From: Labrenzia sp. VG12
GTDB taxonomy: Bacteria > Pseudomonadota > Alphaproteobacteria > Rhizobiales > Stappiaceae
Direction of reading: 5' to 3'
Assembly: GCF_002237595.1 (NCBI RefSeq)
Contig: NZ_CP022529.1
Coordinates: forward strand, 4,804,001-4,868,000
DNA: 64,000 nucleotides
The position numbers and the translations under genes were made by a program. Below the pieces are notes generated by a model. That model saw only the letters and a program-made list of their open reading frames with translations, did not search any database and was not told the origin of the DNA. Shown here one piece after another: positions 37,882 to 47,579 of the stretch (position 1 is its first letter; each line of letters opens with the position of its first letter).

Positions 37882-39231
37882 ATGAGCGCGGACAAGAAAA
37901 GACAGAAGCTGATTTCCGCGGAACTGAAGCGTGTCGACGGCGCAGCGCCTGAAACCCAACCCGTCCTCGACAAGCACCAGAAGATGGCAGGTTCGCCGTT
38001 TCAGTTCCTGCGTGGCTCGGCGCAGATCTTCTATGCGGACCTTGCGGCCGGCAGCCTGAAACTGCCCGAACAGCTTCTTCAGGCACCGTTGACGCGGATT
38101 GTCGGCGACTGTCACCTGGCCAATTTCGGCTTCCTGACAGAGGAAGGCAGCTATGGCGACACGGTGATCTGGGCTCCCAACGATTATGACGACGCCGCCG
38201 AGGGCCATGCAGCATTTGATCTGGCGCGCTTTTGTGTGTCCCTGTTCCTGGTTGCGGATTACCTGGAAGGCCTCGGGGCTGGCCGCTATCGCAGTGCGGA
38301 GGTTTTCAAGGTTCAGAAACCGCCACGGAAGAAGGACGCCACCAGGGCGGCCGAAGGCTTTCTGAAGTGCTATCGCAAGGCCTTGAAAAAGACCGCATTG
38401 GATCCGGAGAAGCGGGACAAGGCGGTCAAAAGGTTCGACAAGGATCACTTTCTGAGAAAGCCGCTGGACAAGGCGAAGGCACGGGCTCCGGGCGGCAAGC
38501 ATTTCGAAAAGAAATCCTCGGTCGCCAAGCTGGCTGTGCGGACAAGAGGCGGCTTCAGGTTCGATCCCGAAAACAGCAAGCTTGCCCCGGTTGAACCTGC
38601 CCTGGCTGATGAACTGGAAGACGTGTTCCGTCCATATCTGGACGATGCGGTCCTCGACGTGTCTCGCCGCCTTGGTGCCGGGACAGGTTCGCTGAGCGTC
38701 GAGCGCTACTATTTTCTGGTCGGCCCGGCCGGGGAGACGGATGGCGAAGCGTTTCGGGAGACCCATGTGGTGGAAATCAAGCAGCAGCGCGAAGCTGCGC
38801 TGGTCCACCATTTTGCAAACCTGTCGCCTGTCAACCGGATGAACCCGGCGCACCTGACGGTCGATTGCCAGCGCCGCATGATGCGCCGCCCCGACCTGGT
38901 GCTGGATGAAGCGGTCTGGAACGGTGTGCACTGGCTGGTGCGCTCACGCCATCACGCCAGGTTGACAGTCGACCCGGAAGATTTGCTGGAAGCCGACAGG
39001 CCTGCAATGGCCTTGAAGGATTACGCCAAGGCCTGCGGCGTGGCGCTGGCCCGCACGCATTCCCGCGGCGACCGCCGGTCGGTGCGTTTTGAACGCGTCA
39101 TGGCCGACGCACTTGCGGACAAGGCCGAAGATCTGGTCGATGCCGCCCGCGAATATGCCGATCAGGTGGTGTCCGACCATTCCCGCCTGTGCGAGATGAT
39201 CAGGAAAGACGGAGACGAACATGCAGCATGA
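37882..39231 (+). CDS. DUF2252 family protein
   Basis: This 449-residue protein has the landmarks of the family: MAGSPFQFLRGSAQIFYADL, then VGDCHLANFGF (an HGD-like catalytic loop), NDYDDAAEGHAAFDLARF (a DFD-like metal site) and later ALARTHSRGD. The fold is thought to be kinase-like and its substrate is unknown. It overlaps the PhoD-like gene by 11 bases, a tight coupling that suggests a joint role. Confidence 0.85.
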   Translation: MSADKKRQKLISAELKRVDGAAPETQPVLDKHQKMAGSPFQFLRGSAQIFYADLAAGSLKLPEQLLQAPLTRIVGDCHLANFGFLTEEGSYGDTVIWAPNDYDDAAEGHAAFDLARFCVSLFLVADYLEGLGAGRYRSAEVFKVQKPPRKKDATRAAEGFLKCYRKALKKTALDPEKRDKAVKRFDKDHFLRKPLDKAKARAPGGKHFEKKSSVAKLAVRTRGGFRFDPENSKLAPVEPALADELEDVFRPYLDDAVLDVSRRLGAGTGSLSVERYYFLVGPAGETDGEAFRETHVVEIKQQREAALVHHFANLSPVNRMNPAHLTVDCQRRMMRRPDLVLDEAVWNGVHWLVRSRHHARLTVDPEDLLEADRPAMALKDYAKACGVALARTHSRGDRRSVRFERVMADALADKAEDLVDAAREYADQVVSDHSRLCEMIRKDGDEHAA

Positions 39232-41215
39232 GGCGGGTCTGCCCGCGGTCCTGGCCGGTCCGATTTTGCGCAAGGTCACCTCGGACCGCGTCACGATCTG
39301 GATGGCGGTGAGGGCGCCTGCAAGGGTCAGGTTGGAATTGCAGCCGGAAGCTGGGCCTGCCAAAGAATATGTGCTGGAACCGGGGACAGAGGAACTGGCG
39401 TGTCTCAGCGCTGGCGCGTCTCTCCACTATCTCCTGATCGATGTCGCCGTTGAGACACCGCTGCCACCGGAAACCTGGATCAGCTACAGGCTGAACCTGA
39501 TGTTCGAGGATGACTCGGAAGCTGGATGGCAGGACCATACGGTCTGGGCCCCCGACCTCACCTATTCCGGTGCAGAGAGGCCCGGCTTCATGGTGCCGCT
39601 GCGCATCAAGTCGTTGCTGCACGGATCCTGCCGCAAGCCGCATGCCAAGGCGCGTGACGGGTTGGTGGCGGCCGACCGGCATCTGGCGGACCGGCTGCCG
39701 GGCCGGGACACGCCGGGGATCAACGAGGAGGGCTGGCCCTCGCTGCTGGTGATGAGCGGTGACCAGGTCTATGTGGATGATGTCGCCGGACCCATGGTGC
39801 AGGCCCTCGGCGAAACCTGCGAGAGGCTCGGCTTGCGCGATGAAACGCTGGCCGGGCTCGAAACCGATCTGCCGGCCTCCGGGCATGCCCTGCACGCAGT
39901 GGGTGACATGCTGTACCGCCGTGACCGGCTTCTGCCGAAAATCGACCAGAATGCAAAAGTGTTCGACGTGCTCTTCGGCGGCACCGCCAAACCGATCTTC
40001 ACCTCCCAGCATGCCCGCAACCACCTGATCACACTGGCCGAAATGCTGGCCATGTATCTGCTGGTCTGGTCGCCGGCCCTCTGGTCGGACATGCCCGAAT
40101 TCCAGATGCCGGACGGCTTGAGCGAAGACGAGCAGGCCATGTATGCGCAGGAGACGGAGGCGCTGAAGACGTTTGTCGAGGACCTGCCCGCCGCCAGGCG
40201 CCTGATGGCGCATCTGCCGACGGCGATGATCTTTGACGATCACGACGTTACCGACGACTGGAACCTGTCGCTGGCCTGGGAGCAGGCCGCCTATGGTCAT
40301 CCGCTTGCCAAGAGGGTGATCGGCAACGCCATCCTGGCCTATGCGGTCAACCAGGGCTGGGGCAATCGGCCGGAGAGTTTCCGGGCTGATCTGGAAGCAC
40401 CTGTCCGCGACGCGCTGGAGGCACCGGGTACCGACCGCCACGATGCAGCCATCGACGCGATTCTGGCCTTCGAGGCCTGGGATTTCCAGTGGCCGACGGA
40501 CCCGCCCTTGATCGTGCTCGATACGCGCACCCGCCGCTGGCGCTCGGAGCGCAATTCTCATTACCCTTCAGGGCTGCTCGACTGGGAGGCGGCAACGGAT
40601 CTGCAGGCGCAGCTGCGCGGCAAGGACGCTGTTCTGCTGGTGTCGGCTGCACCGATCTTCGGCGTCAAGCTGATCGAGGCAATCCAGAAGTTCTTTACCG
40701 TCATCGGCAAGCCGCTGATGGTCGACGCGGAATACTGGATGGCGCATCCGGGGACGGCCGGGGCAATCCTGAATGTCTTCCGTCACCGCAACACGCCACG
40801 TCACTTCGTGATCCTTTCTGGCGATGTGCACTATTCCTTCGTCTATGACGTTGAACTGCGCCACGGGCAGCCGGATCTGAGCGGTGAACTCGCGAACGGC
40901 CCCGAGATCTGGCAGGTCTGCAGTTCCGGCATCAAGAACACCTGGCCGGAAAAACTGATCCGGACACTCGATTTCGGCAACCGCTGGGCCTTTGCGCCAC
41001 GCTCGCCGCTCAACTGGTTCACCAAGCGCCGCGGCATGAAGGTCATTCCACGCAAACCTGTCGGTACGCCCCACGGACAGCGCATCTTGAATGCGTCCGG
41101 GATCGGGCTTGTGGAACTGGATGAAACCGGTGCCCCGACACGCATCTGCCAGCTGACGGCAGAGGGCAAGACGGTTCCCTTCGAACGCCGGGAACTGGAG
41201 GCGCGGCTGGACTGA
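39221..41215 (+). CDS. PhoD-like metallophosphatase (alkaline phosphatase D family)
   Basis: This 664-residue protein has no signal peptide, so it is probably cytoplasmic, unlike secreted PhoD. An N-terminal beta domain comes first, then the metal-binding series HGSCRKPHAK, MSGDQVYVDD, FDDHDVTDDWNLS and LSGDVHYSF. It would cleave phosphodiesters or phosphomonoesters. It starts inside the end of the DUF2252 gene, so translation is coupled. The substrate is unknown. Confidence 0.85.
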   Translation: MQHEAGLPAVLAGPILRKVTSDRVTIWMAVRAPARVRLELQPEAGPAKEYVLEPGTEELACLSAGASLHYLLIDVAVETPLPPETWISYRLNLMFEDDSEAGWQDHTVWAPDLTYSGAERPGFMVPLRIKSLLHGSCRKPHAKARDGLVAADRHLADRLPGRDTPGINEEGWPSLLVMSGDQVYVDDVAGPMVQALGETCERLGLRDETLAGLETDLPASGHALHAVGDMLYRRDRLLPKIDQNAKVFDVLFGGTAKPIFTSQHARNHLITLAEMLAMYLLVWSPALWSDMPEFQMPDGLSEDEQAMYAQETEALKTFVEDLPAARRLMAHLPTAMIFDDHDVTDDWNLSLAWEQAAYGHPLAKRVIGNAILAYAVNQGWGNRPESFRADLEAPVRDALEAPGTDRHDAAIDAILAFEAWDFQWPTDPPLIVLDTRTRRWRSERNSHYPSGLLDWEAATDLQAQLRGKDAVLLVSAAPIFGVKLIEAIQKFFTVIGKPLMVDAEYWMAHPGTAGAILNVFRHRNTPRHFVILSGDVHYSFVYDVELRHGQPDLSGELANGPEIWQVCSSGIKNTWPEKLIRTLDFGNRWAFAPRSPLNWFTKRRGMKVIPRKPVGTPHGQRILNASGIGLVELDETGAPTRICQLTAEGKTVPFERRELEARLD

Positions 41216-41349
41216 TATCGCTGTGGCTCCGGCACCATCTCAAACTGTCATCATTTGCCGATATCCTGAAGATCAGACAGGTCAGTCCGGTCTCCATTGA
41301 AAATTTTCGGCTGTCACATGGCCGTAACACCGTCTCTGTAAAACGCGCA

Positions 41350-41365
41350 TTGCACACGTGTGCAA
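41350..41365. promoter_or_regulatory. Perfect 16-bp palindrome, probable LacI-family operator
   Basis: TTGCACACGTGTGCAA is fully self-complementary with a central CG, as in LacI/GalR operators. It lies 65 bp upstream of the binding-protein ATG. The LacI-family regulator is encoded at the end of the same operon. Confidence 0.75.
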
Positions 41366-41430
41366 ACGTCCTACCCGCGCCTGGATCCCGTTGAAGGAGA
41401 GGGCGCTGAACAGACAGCAGGCGAGACCAG

Positions 41431-42801
41431 ATGACCACTCTTCTTTCCAAACTGCGCCAGTCCACGGCAGCTGCCGTTCTGGCTCTGACAGCTGCGACCG
41501 TTGCCGGCGAAGCCGTCGCAAAAGACCTGACCATCACCGTTTGGGCCGGCGGCTCCAACGACAGCGATCACTACCGCATCGACGCCATCGCCATGGCGGC
41601 CGACATGCTCGAGCGCGAATACGAGCTGGCCGGTGAAGAGCTGAACATCACCGTGGAAGGCAAACGCGATTTTGCCGGCTGGGCCGAGTTCAAGCAGGCC
41701 GTTACCCTGGCCGCCGAAGCCGGCACGGCACCGAACATTGTTGTCACCAGCCACCTCGATATTGCACCGTGGAGCTCTGCCGGTCTGATCGTGCCGGTCG
41801 AGGACTATGTCGATCTCGACGCCTGGCCTCTCAACAACCTCTACGAAAACCTCGTTGAGATCACGTCCTACAACGGTCAGGTCGTCGGCCTGCCGCAGGA
41901 CGCGGAAAGCCGTCCGTTCTTCTTCTGGAAAGACACCATGAAGAAGATCGGTTATTCCGACGAAGAGATCGACGCGCTGCCGGCCAAGGTTGCAGCGGGT
42001 GAATACACGCTCGCCAACGTTCTGGAAGACGCCAAGAAGGCCGTCGACATGGAACTGGTGGAACAGGGCTACGGCTTCTATCCGCGCGTTTCCAACGGCC
42101 CGGACTATGCCCAGTTCTACCAGTCTTTCGGTGGTGAACTGATCGACAGCGAGACCGGCAAGCTGGTTCTCGACAAAAAGGCCATGACCGATTTCTACCA
42201 GTTCTTCGTCGATGCCGTTGAAGCCGGCGTCACCCGCAAGAACCACATCGGCACGGACTGGGCCCAGTGGTATTCCGAAGTGGCTTCCGGCAAGGCGGCT
42301 CTGTGGCATGGTGGCACCTGGCACTATGCCCGTTACACCGGCAAGGAAGGCCTGGACGATTTCTTCGGCAACATCCAGTTCACGCTGATCCCGGCCGGCA
42401 ATGAAAACGGCCGTGCCAACACCATCACGCACCCGCTGGCCTATCTCCTGACCCAGCAGCAGGATGAAGAAGCCGTCGAGATCGCTGCCCAGCTGATCAA
42501 GATCGCTTCCGAGCCGCGCATCAACTCCCTGCATGCGATCAAGTCGGCCCACCTTGGCATTTCCAGGGAACAGTCGAACATCGAGTTCTATGCAAACGAC
42601 CGTTGGGCGGCCGAAGCCACCGAGCGCCTGCTGCCGCATGCCAACGCCCAGCCGAACCATATCAAGTACGGCCAGTTCTCCGAACTGATGTTCAAGGGCC
42701 TGGAAACCGCCTGGACCGGTACCAAGACCCCTGCGGAAGCCGTGGCTGAAGTGGAAGCTGAGATGAAAGCGACTCTCGGCGACGACCTGATCGTTCGCTA
42801 A
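41431..42801 (+). CDS. ABC transporter substrate-binding protein (family 1, UgpB/MalE-like)
   Basis: This 456-residue protein has a signal peptide ending EAVAKD and an extracellular solute-binding family 1 fold: KDLTITVWAGG at the mature N-terminus, GQVVGLPQDAESRPFFFWKD, and the aromatic-rich ALWHGGTWHYARY near the ligand cleft. It captures a substrate in the periplasm for the permeases downstream. The cytoplasmic tandem glycerophosphodiesterase in the same operon suggests a glycerophosphodiester-like ligand; that is inference. Confidence 0.9.
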   Translation: MTTLLSKLRQSTAAAVLALTAATVAGEAVAKDLTITVWAGGSNDSDHYRIDAIAMAADMLEREYELAGEELNITVEGKRDFAGWAEFKQAVTLAAEAGTAPNIVVTSHLDIAPWSSAGLIVPVEDYVDLDAWPLNNLYENLVEITSYNGQVVGLPQDAESRPFFFWKDTMKKIGYSDEEIDALPAKVAAGEYTLANVLEDAKKAVDMELVEQGYGFYPRVSNGPDYAQFYQSFGGELIDSETGKLVLDKKAMTDFYQFFVDAVEAGVTRKNHIGTDWAQWYSEVASGKAALWHGGTWHYARYTGKEGLDDFFGNIQFTLIPAGNENGRANTITHPLAYLLTQQQDEEAVEIAAQLIKIASEPRINSLHAIKSAHLGISREQSNIEFYANDRWAAEATERLLPHANAQPNHIKYGQFSELMFKGLETAWTGTKTPAEAVAEVEAEMKATLGDDLIVR

Positions 42802-42813
42802 GCGGACCACCTT

Positions 42814-42847
42814 GGCCGGACAGCGCTCACTCCCTAGCTGTCCGGCC
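42814..42847 (+). other. Intercistronic hairpin between binding-protein and permease genes
   Basis: GGCCGGACAGC and GCTGTCCGGCC form a perfect 11-bp stem with a 12-base loop, followed by ATTTTC. It is 13 bp after the binding-protein stop. Such stems often stop or protect the upstream mRNA so that binding protein exceeds the permeases. Confidence 0.7.
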
Positions 42848-42867
42848 ATTTTCTTTCCAAGAGGCAA

Positions 42868-44175
42868 ATGATGCGGCGCGCAGACTTGTTCGGCCTGTGT
42901 TTCATGGCACCGGCGCTGATCCTTTCCATCCTGTTTTTCCTGATGCCGGTGATCCTGACCGGGGTGTTTTCCTTCACCTCCATGAGCACCGCCACCGGCA
43001 TCACCGGTGGCGCTTACGAGGTCACGCCCGAGATGGTGCGGGATCTGAAGCAGTCCGGATTTGACGAAAAAGCAGTCAATCGGCTCGAGGCCGACCTCTT
43101 CAAGATTGACGACGCCGGACTGGCGGCCGTTGAAAGGGACTATGGCAAGGCTTTTGCGAGCGAAATCGCCAAGGCCTATTCCGGCAGGACTTATGATGGC
43201 CGCCGCAGCCTGGAGCGGGACCTGAAAAAGCTGAAATCCCGCCCGCGCTCGACCCGCGACCTGAAAAAGGCCGCCGATCTCTTCAAACGCTCGCTGCTCA
43301 ACACCCGCTTTGACAGTGAAACGGTGTTTCTTGAGAACCTGGATGAGTTGGGCCTGTCCTTGAGCCCGGAACAACGCGCGGAAATCACACGCGAAGCCTA
43401 TACGGGCTGGGTTTGGACCAACGAGAATTACGACAGGATGGCGTCGCTGCCGTCGACATACCGCGCCGCCACCAACACGGCGATCTATGTCGGCTTCACC
43501 CTGGCCTTCAACATCGGCTTTGGGCTTTTCCTGGCGATTGCGACTTTCTATCTGCCATCGGGACAGGCGGCCGCCTTCCGCACCATCTGGTTCCTGCCGC
43601 GCATTCTGCCACCGGTGCTTTATGTGCTGATGTGGAAGTGGCTCACCTGGGACACGGGCTTCCTGTCGACCCTTCTGAGTTTCTTTGGTGTGCCGGCACG
43701 CAACCTGATGCTCGACACCGCCTATCACGCCTGGATCGTGGTGATCCTGATCAACGGCTTTGTCGGGGCATCCATGGGCATGATCCTGTTCTCCAGTGCG
43801 ATCCGGGCGATCCCGTCTTCCATGCTCTATGCCAGCGAGGTCGATGGCGCCAGCCGGATGCAGCAGGTCTGGTACATCATTCTGCCTCAGCTGCGCTGGC
43901 CGATCCTCTTCACGACCGCCTACCAGACGCTCTCGCTGCTGACTTCGTTTGAATACATCTATCTGTCGACCGACGGTGGGCCTGGCAGCGCGACAAGCGT
44001 CTGGGCGTTCTACGCTTTCTCGATCGCGCTCAACAATTATGGCGGCAATCTGGAATACGGCTATGGCGCAGCATTGGCCATGGTGCTGGTGGCGATCGGG
44101 ATTATCGCTTCGCTGCTCTATCTCCGCCTGTTCGATTTCAAGACGATGATCAGCAAACCGCGGATCGAGAACTAG
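42868..44175 (+). CDS. ABC transporter permease (MalF/UgpA-like) with a large insertion
   Basis: This 435-residue protein is much longer than the usual 290-320. The first membrane helix (LILSILFFLMPVILTGVFSF) is followed by about 150 mostly charged, helical residues (for example RRSLERDLKKLKSRPRSTRD). The remaining five helices come after them (from NTAIYVGFTLAFNIGFGLFL). The coupling EAA-like loop is ASEVDGASRMQQVWYIILPQL. MalF also has a large periplasmic loop, but between helices 3 and 4. The insertion here should face the periplasm and could touch the binding protein. Confidence 0.88.
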   Translation: MMRRADLFGLCFMAPALILSILFFLMPVILTGVFSFTSMSTATGITGGAYEVTPEMVRDLKQSGFDEKAVNRLEADLFKIDDAGLAAVERDYGKAFASEIAKAYSGRTYDGRRSLERDLKKLKSRPRSTRDLKKAADLFKRSLLNTRFDSETVFLENLDELGLSLSPEQRAEITREAYTGWVWTNENYDRMASLPSTYRAATNTAIYVGFTLAFNIGFGLFLAIATFYLPSGQAAAFRTIWFLPRILPPVLYVLMWKWLTWDTGFLSTLLSFFGVPARNLMLDTAYHAWIVVILINGFVGASMGMILFSSAIRAIPSSMLYASEVDGASRMQQVWYIILPQLRWPILFTTAYQTLSLLTSFEYIYLSTDGGPGSATSVWAFYAFSIALNNYGGNLEYGYGAALAMVLVAIGIIASLLYLRLFDFKTMISKPRIEN

Positions 44176-44183
44176 GAACCGCC

Positions 44184-45011
44184 ATGAGCAACAATTTCAA
44201 GACCTGGCCGATCCTCCTGGCGCTTGGCCTGACATCGACGCCGCTGGTGATCATGTATGTCTACCTGGTTCTGGACACGGTCACGGTCAGTCCGGCCGGC
44301 TCGCTGATCCCGACCGACTTCTCCCTGGAGCACTGGCGTTTCCTGTGGGATGCGCCGGGCACGGGCCGGGCGTCTGTCTGGCCCGTCACACTCAACACGT
44401 TCATCTTCGCCTGCGCGTCAACGCTTCTGGTCCTGTCGGTGTCGCTGACGTCCGGTTATGCGCTTTCACGCCTCAACATGCCCTTTCGCGGCATGTTCCT
44501 GGCCGGCCTTATCATCCTGCACGCCTTCCCGACGATCACCCTGATCATCGCCATCTTCCTGATCCTGCAGATGATCGGCCTTTACGACACGCTTGTCGGG
44601 GTGATCCTGGTCAAGGCGGCGCTCGAGCTGCCGTTCGGCATCTGGATCATGAAAGGGTTCTACGACAACGTGCCCTGGGAGATCGAGATGGCCGGGCTTC
44701 AGGACGGTGCCAGCCGCTTCACCGTCTGGTGGAAGCTGGTGCTGCCGCAGGTCCAGCCCGGTCTGACCGCCCTCGGCATCTTTGCGTTTCTGTCCGGTTG
44801 GAGCGAGTTCCTCCTGCCCCAGATCCTGGCGCCCGGCGCCAATGCCCAGGTGCTTGGCGTTTACCTGCAGAACCTGATCATCGACGACGTCAAGCCGGAC
44901 TTCAATCTCTTCAAGACGGTCGGCGTTTTCTATGCGCTGCCGGTCATTCTCATCTACCTGATCTTCAACAAGAAGCTCATGAACATCTATGGCGGAGGCA
45001 CGAAGGGCTGA
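44184..45011 (+). CDS. ABC transporter permease (MalG/UgpE-like)
   Basis: This 275-residue protein has six membrane helices and the EAA loop EMAGLQDGASRFTVWWKLVLP followed by QPGLTALGIFAFLSGWSEFL. It forms the second half of the channel. It is 8 bp after the first permease gene, and its stop overlaps the ATPase start by one base. Confidence 0.93.
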   Translation: MSNNFKTWPILLALGLTSTPLVIMYVYLVLDTVTVSPAGSLIPTDFSLEHWRFLWDAPGTGRASVWPVTLNTFIFACASTLLVLSVSLTSGYALSRLNMPFRGMFLAGLIILHAFPTITLIIAIFLILQMIGLYDTLVGVILVKAALELPFGIWIMKGFYDNVPWEIEMAGLQDGASRFTVWWKLVLPQVQPGLTALGIFAFLSGWSEFLLPQILAPGANAQVLGVYLQNLIIDDVKPDFNLFKTVGVFYALPVILIYLIFNKKLMNIYGGGTKG

Positions 45012-46069
45012 TGCGTATTTCCATCGAAAACTTCACCAAGACCTTCGGCGACACCACCGTCATCAAGGACATGTCGCTGGAGATCAAGAGCGGCGAGATG
45101 ATGGCCCTTCTCGGCCCGTCCGGCTGCGGCAAGTCGACAACACTGTTCGCGATTTGCGGCATTCACCGCATGAATGGTGGACGCCTGCTGTTTGGCGACA
45201 AGGACGTCACCACGCTCTCTTCCCAGAAGCGCAATGTCGGCGTCGTCTTCCAGAATTATGCGCTCTACCCGCATATGAATGTCTTCGACAACATTGCCTT
45301 CCCGCTGAAGGTGCGCAAGGACAGCCGCGCCGAGATCGAGCGGCAGGTCGAGGAGATCGCCGGGCTGGTGCATATCGGCGAACTCTTGAAGCGCAAGCCG
45401 GCCCAGCTTTCCGGCGGTCAGCAGCAGCGCGTCGCGCTTGCCCGGGCGCTGGTGCGCAAGCCGGACATTCTCCTGCTCGACGAGCCGCTTGCCAATCTCG
45501 ATGCCAAGCTGCGTCTCGAGATGCGCTCCGAGATCCGCCGCATTCAGCTGGCGACCGGCATCACCGCCGTGCTGGTGACCCATGACCAGGTCGAGGCGAT
45601 GTCCATGTGCGACCGGATCGCGATCATGGACAAGGGCAGGATCGTTCAGCTCTCCGCCCCGCGTGACATGTATGAAAACCCGGCATCCGATTTTGTCGCC
45701 GGTTTTCTCGGCAACCCGCCGATCGCCTTTCTGGAGGGCTCGGTCCAGGGCGAGACGTTCCGTCTGGCCAATTCAGAAATCACGCTTCCGGTGCCGTCCA
45801 GCATCCGGCTGCCGGACAATGGGGCGCCAATGCGCTTCGGCATCCGGCCCGAATTCTTCCAGCCCGGCAATGATCTGAAAGTGACGGGCAAGATCAGCTT
45901 TGTTGAAACGCAAGGCAGGGAAGAGCTTTACGACGTGACGCTGGAAAACGGTGCCGTGCTGCGGTCGATCCAATCCCAGGGCGGCGGTTTTCAGATGGGG
46001 GAGGAGGTCACCTGGGGCATTGCACAGGATCGCATCCTTGCCTTCGGTCCGGATGGCGCCCGGCTTTGA
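45011..46069 (+). CDS. ABC transporter ATPase (MalK/UgpC-like)
   Basis: About 352 residues from the ATG at 45011; a longer frame upstream lies inside the permease gene. Walker A is GPSGCGKST near residue 36, the Q-loop is VVFQNYALYPHM, the signature LSGGQQQRVALARAL, Walker B ILLLDEPLANLD and the switch His in VLVTHDQVEAM. The C-terminal OB-like regulatory domain contains RFGIRPEFF. It powers the importer. Confidence 0.94.
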   Translation: MRISIENFTKTFGDTTVIKDMSLEIKSGEMMALLGPSGCGKSTTLFAICGIHRMNGGRLLFGDKDVTTLSSQKRNVGVVFQNYALYPHMNVFDNIAFPLKVRKDSRAEIERQVEEIAGLVHIGELLKRKPAQLSGGQQQRVALARALVRKPDILLLDEPLANLDAKLRLEMRSEIRRIQLATGITAVLVTHDQVEAMSMCDRIAIMDKGRIVQLSAPRDMYENPASDFVAGFLGNPPIAFLEGSVQGETFRLANSEITLPVPSSIRLPDNGAPMRFGIRPEFFQPGNDLKVTGKISFVETQGREELYDVTLENGAVLRSIQSQGGGFQMGEEVTWGIAQDRILAFGPDGARL

Positions 46070-46079
46070 TGGTGTTTGC

Positions 46080-47558
46080 ATGACCAGGGCACCATCGGAC
46101 CGAGACTGGGTCAAGGCACATGAGGGACCGCCCCTTTCCATCGCCCACCGTGGGGCGAGCGCCTATGCGTTTGACAACACCTTGCGGGCTTTTCAAGTTG
46201 CCCATGAGCTTGGCGCTGACATGTGGGAAGTGGACGTTCGCCTGACGGCAGACGGGATCCCGGTTGCGTTCCACGACGCCGACCTCAAGAAGGCCTGCAA
46301 TGTCAACCGACCGGTCTCGGAGCTCACCGCTCGCGAGCTGCAGGATCTCACGTCGGCCGCAGGGCGGTCTGTCCCGCTCTTTGTCGAAGTCGCCTCCTTG
46401 GCTGCGTCTCTTGGCGCCGGAATTTATCTGGATGCCAAGGAAGCGGATGCGGCCACAAAGGCGATCGACATCCTTCAAGGGCACGGGATTGCGAAATGCA
46501 TCGTCGGGGCGAACACACCCGACTATTGTGCTGAGCTGCTGGAGCGCGGTTCTCCCTATCCGGTGTCGATCCTGGTCGGCCTGAACAGGGACCCTTTCGC
46601 AATCGCGGACGCGTGCGGGGCGGAGATCATCCATCCCTGTTGGGAGCGGGCTGGCGACCGGCCGGACAAGCTTCTGGACAAACTGTTTTTTGACGAGGCA
46701 GGCAAACGCGGACTGCCGGTGGTCACCTGGCATGAAGAGCGCCCCGAGGTTGTCGACGCCTTGGTTGGGTTGCCGGTCCTTGGTATCTGTTCCGACCAAC
46801 CGGAAATGGTCAGCCGGTACCGGTCCCCGCGGCCAAACCATCCGGAAATCGTCTGCCATCGAGGCGCCTGCAAGATTGCGCCGGAAAATACGCTACCGGC
46901 AGCGACGGCGGCCTGGTCGGCCGGCTTCGACTATGTCGAGATCGATGTGCGCGAGACGTCCGATGGACATCTGGTGGTTCTGCACGACGGCGATTTGACC
47001 CGGACGACAAACCGAGCCGGTCCGGTCTCCAAAAAGACCTTGAAAGAGCTCCGCACCCTTGATGCGGGATCCTGGTTCGATGCGTTTTTTAAGGGGACCA
47101 GCCTCCCGTCGCTCGACGAGGTGACAGGTCTTGCCGCAAAAAGGGGCGGCAGGCTCTATGTCGAACTCAAGCAGGCGGATCCGATCCGCACGGCCGAGAC
47201 TGTTCTGAAGCAGCTTGCACCGGAAAACGTCTTTTTCTGGTCCTGGAAACAGGATTGTCTTCGCGAGATCCGGTATGCCTTTCCGGAAGCGCGGTTGATG
47301 GCGCGGCCGGAAGATTTTGACAGCCTGCAGGACTGCCTCACCACCTTTGATGCGGACATCATCGAATTCAATGCGAAAAACGCAAACGCAGACGAAATCG
47401 TGAAGGTTCGCCGCGCCGGCCGCAAGGTTATGATTGCCTACATGGGACATGATCCGGAAGAGATCGACCGGTTGTTGCTGCTTGAACCGGACCTCTTTAA
47501 CGTCAACGAACCGTTCCGGGTTGCGCGTCAGTTGGCAGCAAGGAAACCAGGGGCTTGA
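46080..47558 (+). CDS. Tandem glycerophosphodiester phosphodiesterase
   Basis: This 492-residue protein starts at the ATG at 46080, 10 bp after the ATPase stop. It holds two GDPD domains. The first (about residues 18-240) has IAHRGASAYAFDNTLRAF, WEVDVRLTADGIPVAFHD. The second (about 255-490) has CHRGACKIAPENTLPA, VEIDVRETSDGHLVVLHD and LTRTTNR. The first has Asp where the metal-binding Glu (PENT) is normal, so it may be weaker. No signal peptide: it acts in the cytoplasm on imported substrate. Normal GDPDs such as UgpQ have one domain. Confidence 0.92.
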   Translation: MTRAPSDRDWVKAHEGPPLSIAHRGASAYAFDNTLRAFQVAHELGADMWEVDVRLTADGIPVAFHDADLKKACNVNRPVSELTARELQDLTSAAGRSVPLFVEVASLAASLGAGIYLDAKEADAATKAIDILQGHGIAKCIVGANTPDYCAELLERGSPYPVSILVGLNRDPFAIADACGAEIIHPCWERAGDRPDKLLDKLFFDEAGKRGLPVVTWHEERPEVVDALVGLPVLGICSDQPEMVSRYRSPRPNHPEIVCHRGACKIAPENTLPAATAAWSAGFDYVEIDVRETSDGHLVVLHDGDLTRTTNRAGPVSKKTLKELRTLDAGSWFDAFFKGTSLPSLDEVTGLAAKRGGRLYVELKQADPIRTAETVLKQLAPENVFFWSWKQDCLREIRYAFPEARLMARPEDFDSLQDCLTTFDADIIEFNAKNANADEIVKVRRAGRKVMIAYMGHDPEEIDRLLLLEPDLFNVNEPFRVARQLAARKPGA

Positions 47559-47579
47559 CGACCCCAAGAAGGAAACAGG

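Noticed and set aside
41371..43728. Minus-strand frame of 785 codons
   Set aside because: It lies antisense to the binding-protein and permease genes, whose motifs are clear; it has no recognisable domain.
44345..45010. N-terminal extension of the ATPase frame
   Set aside because: It lies inside the permease gene in another frame; the ATPase homology starts exactly at the ATG at 45011.
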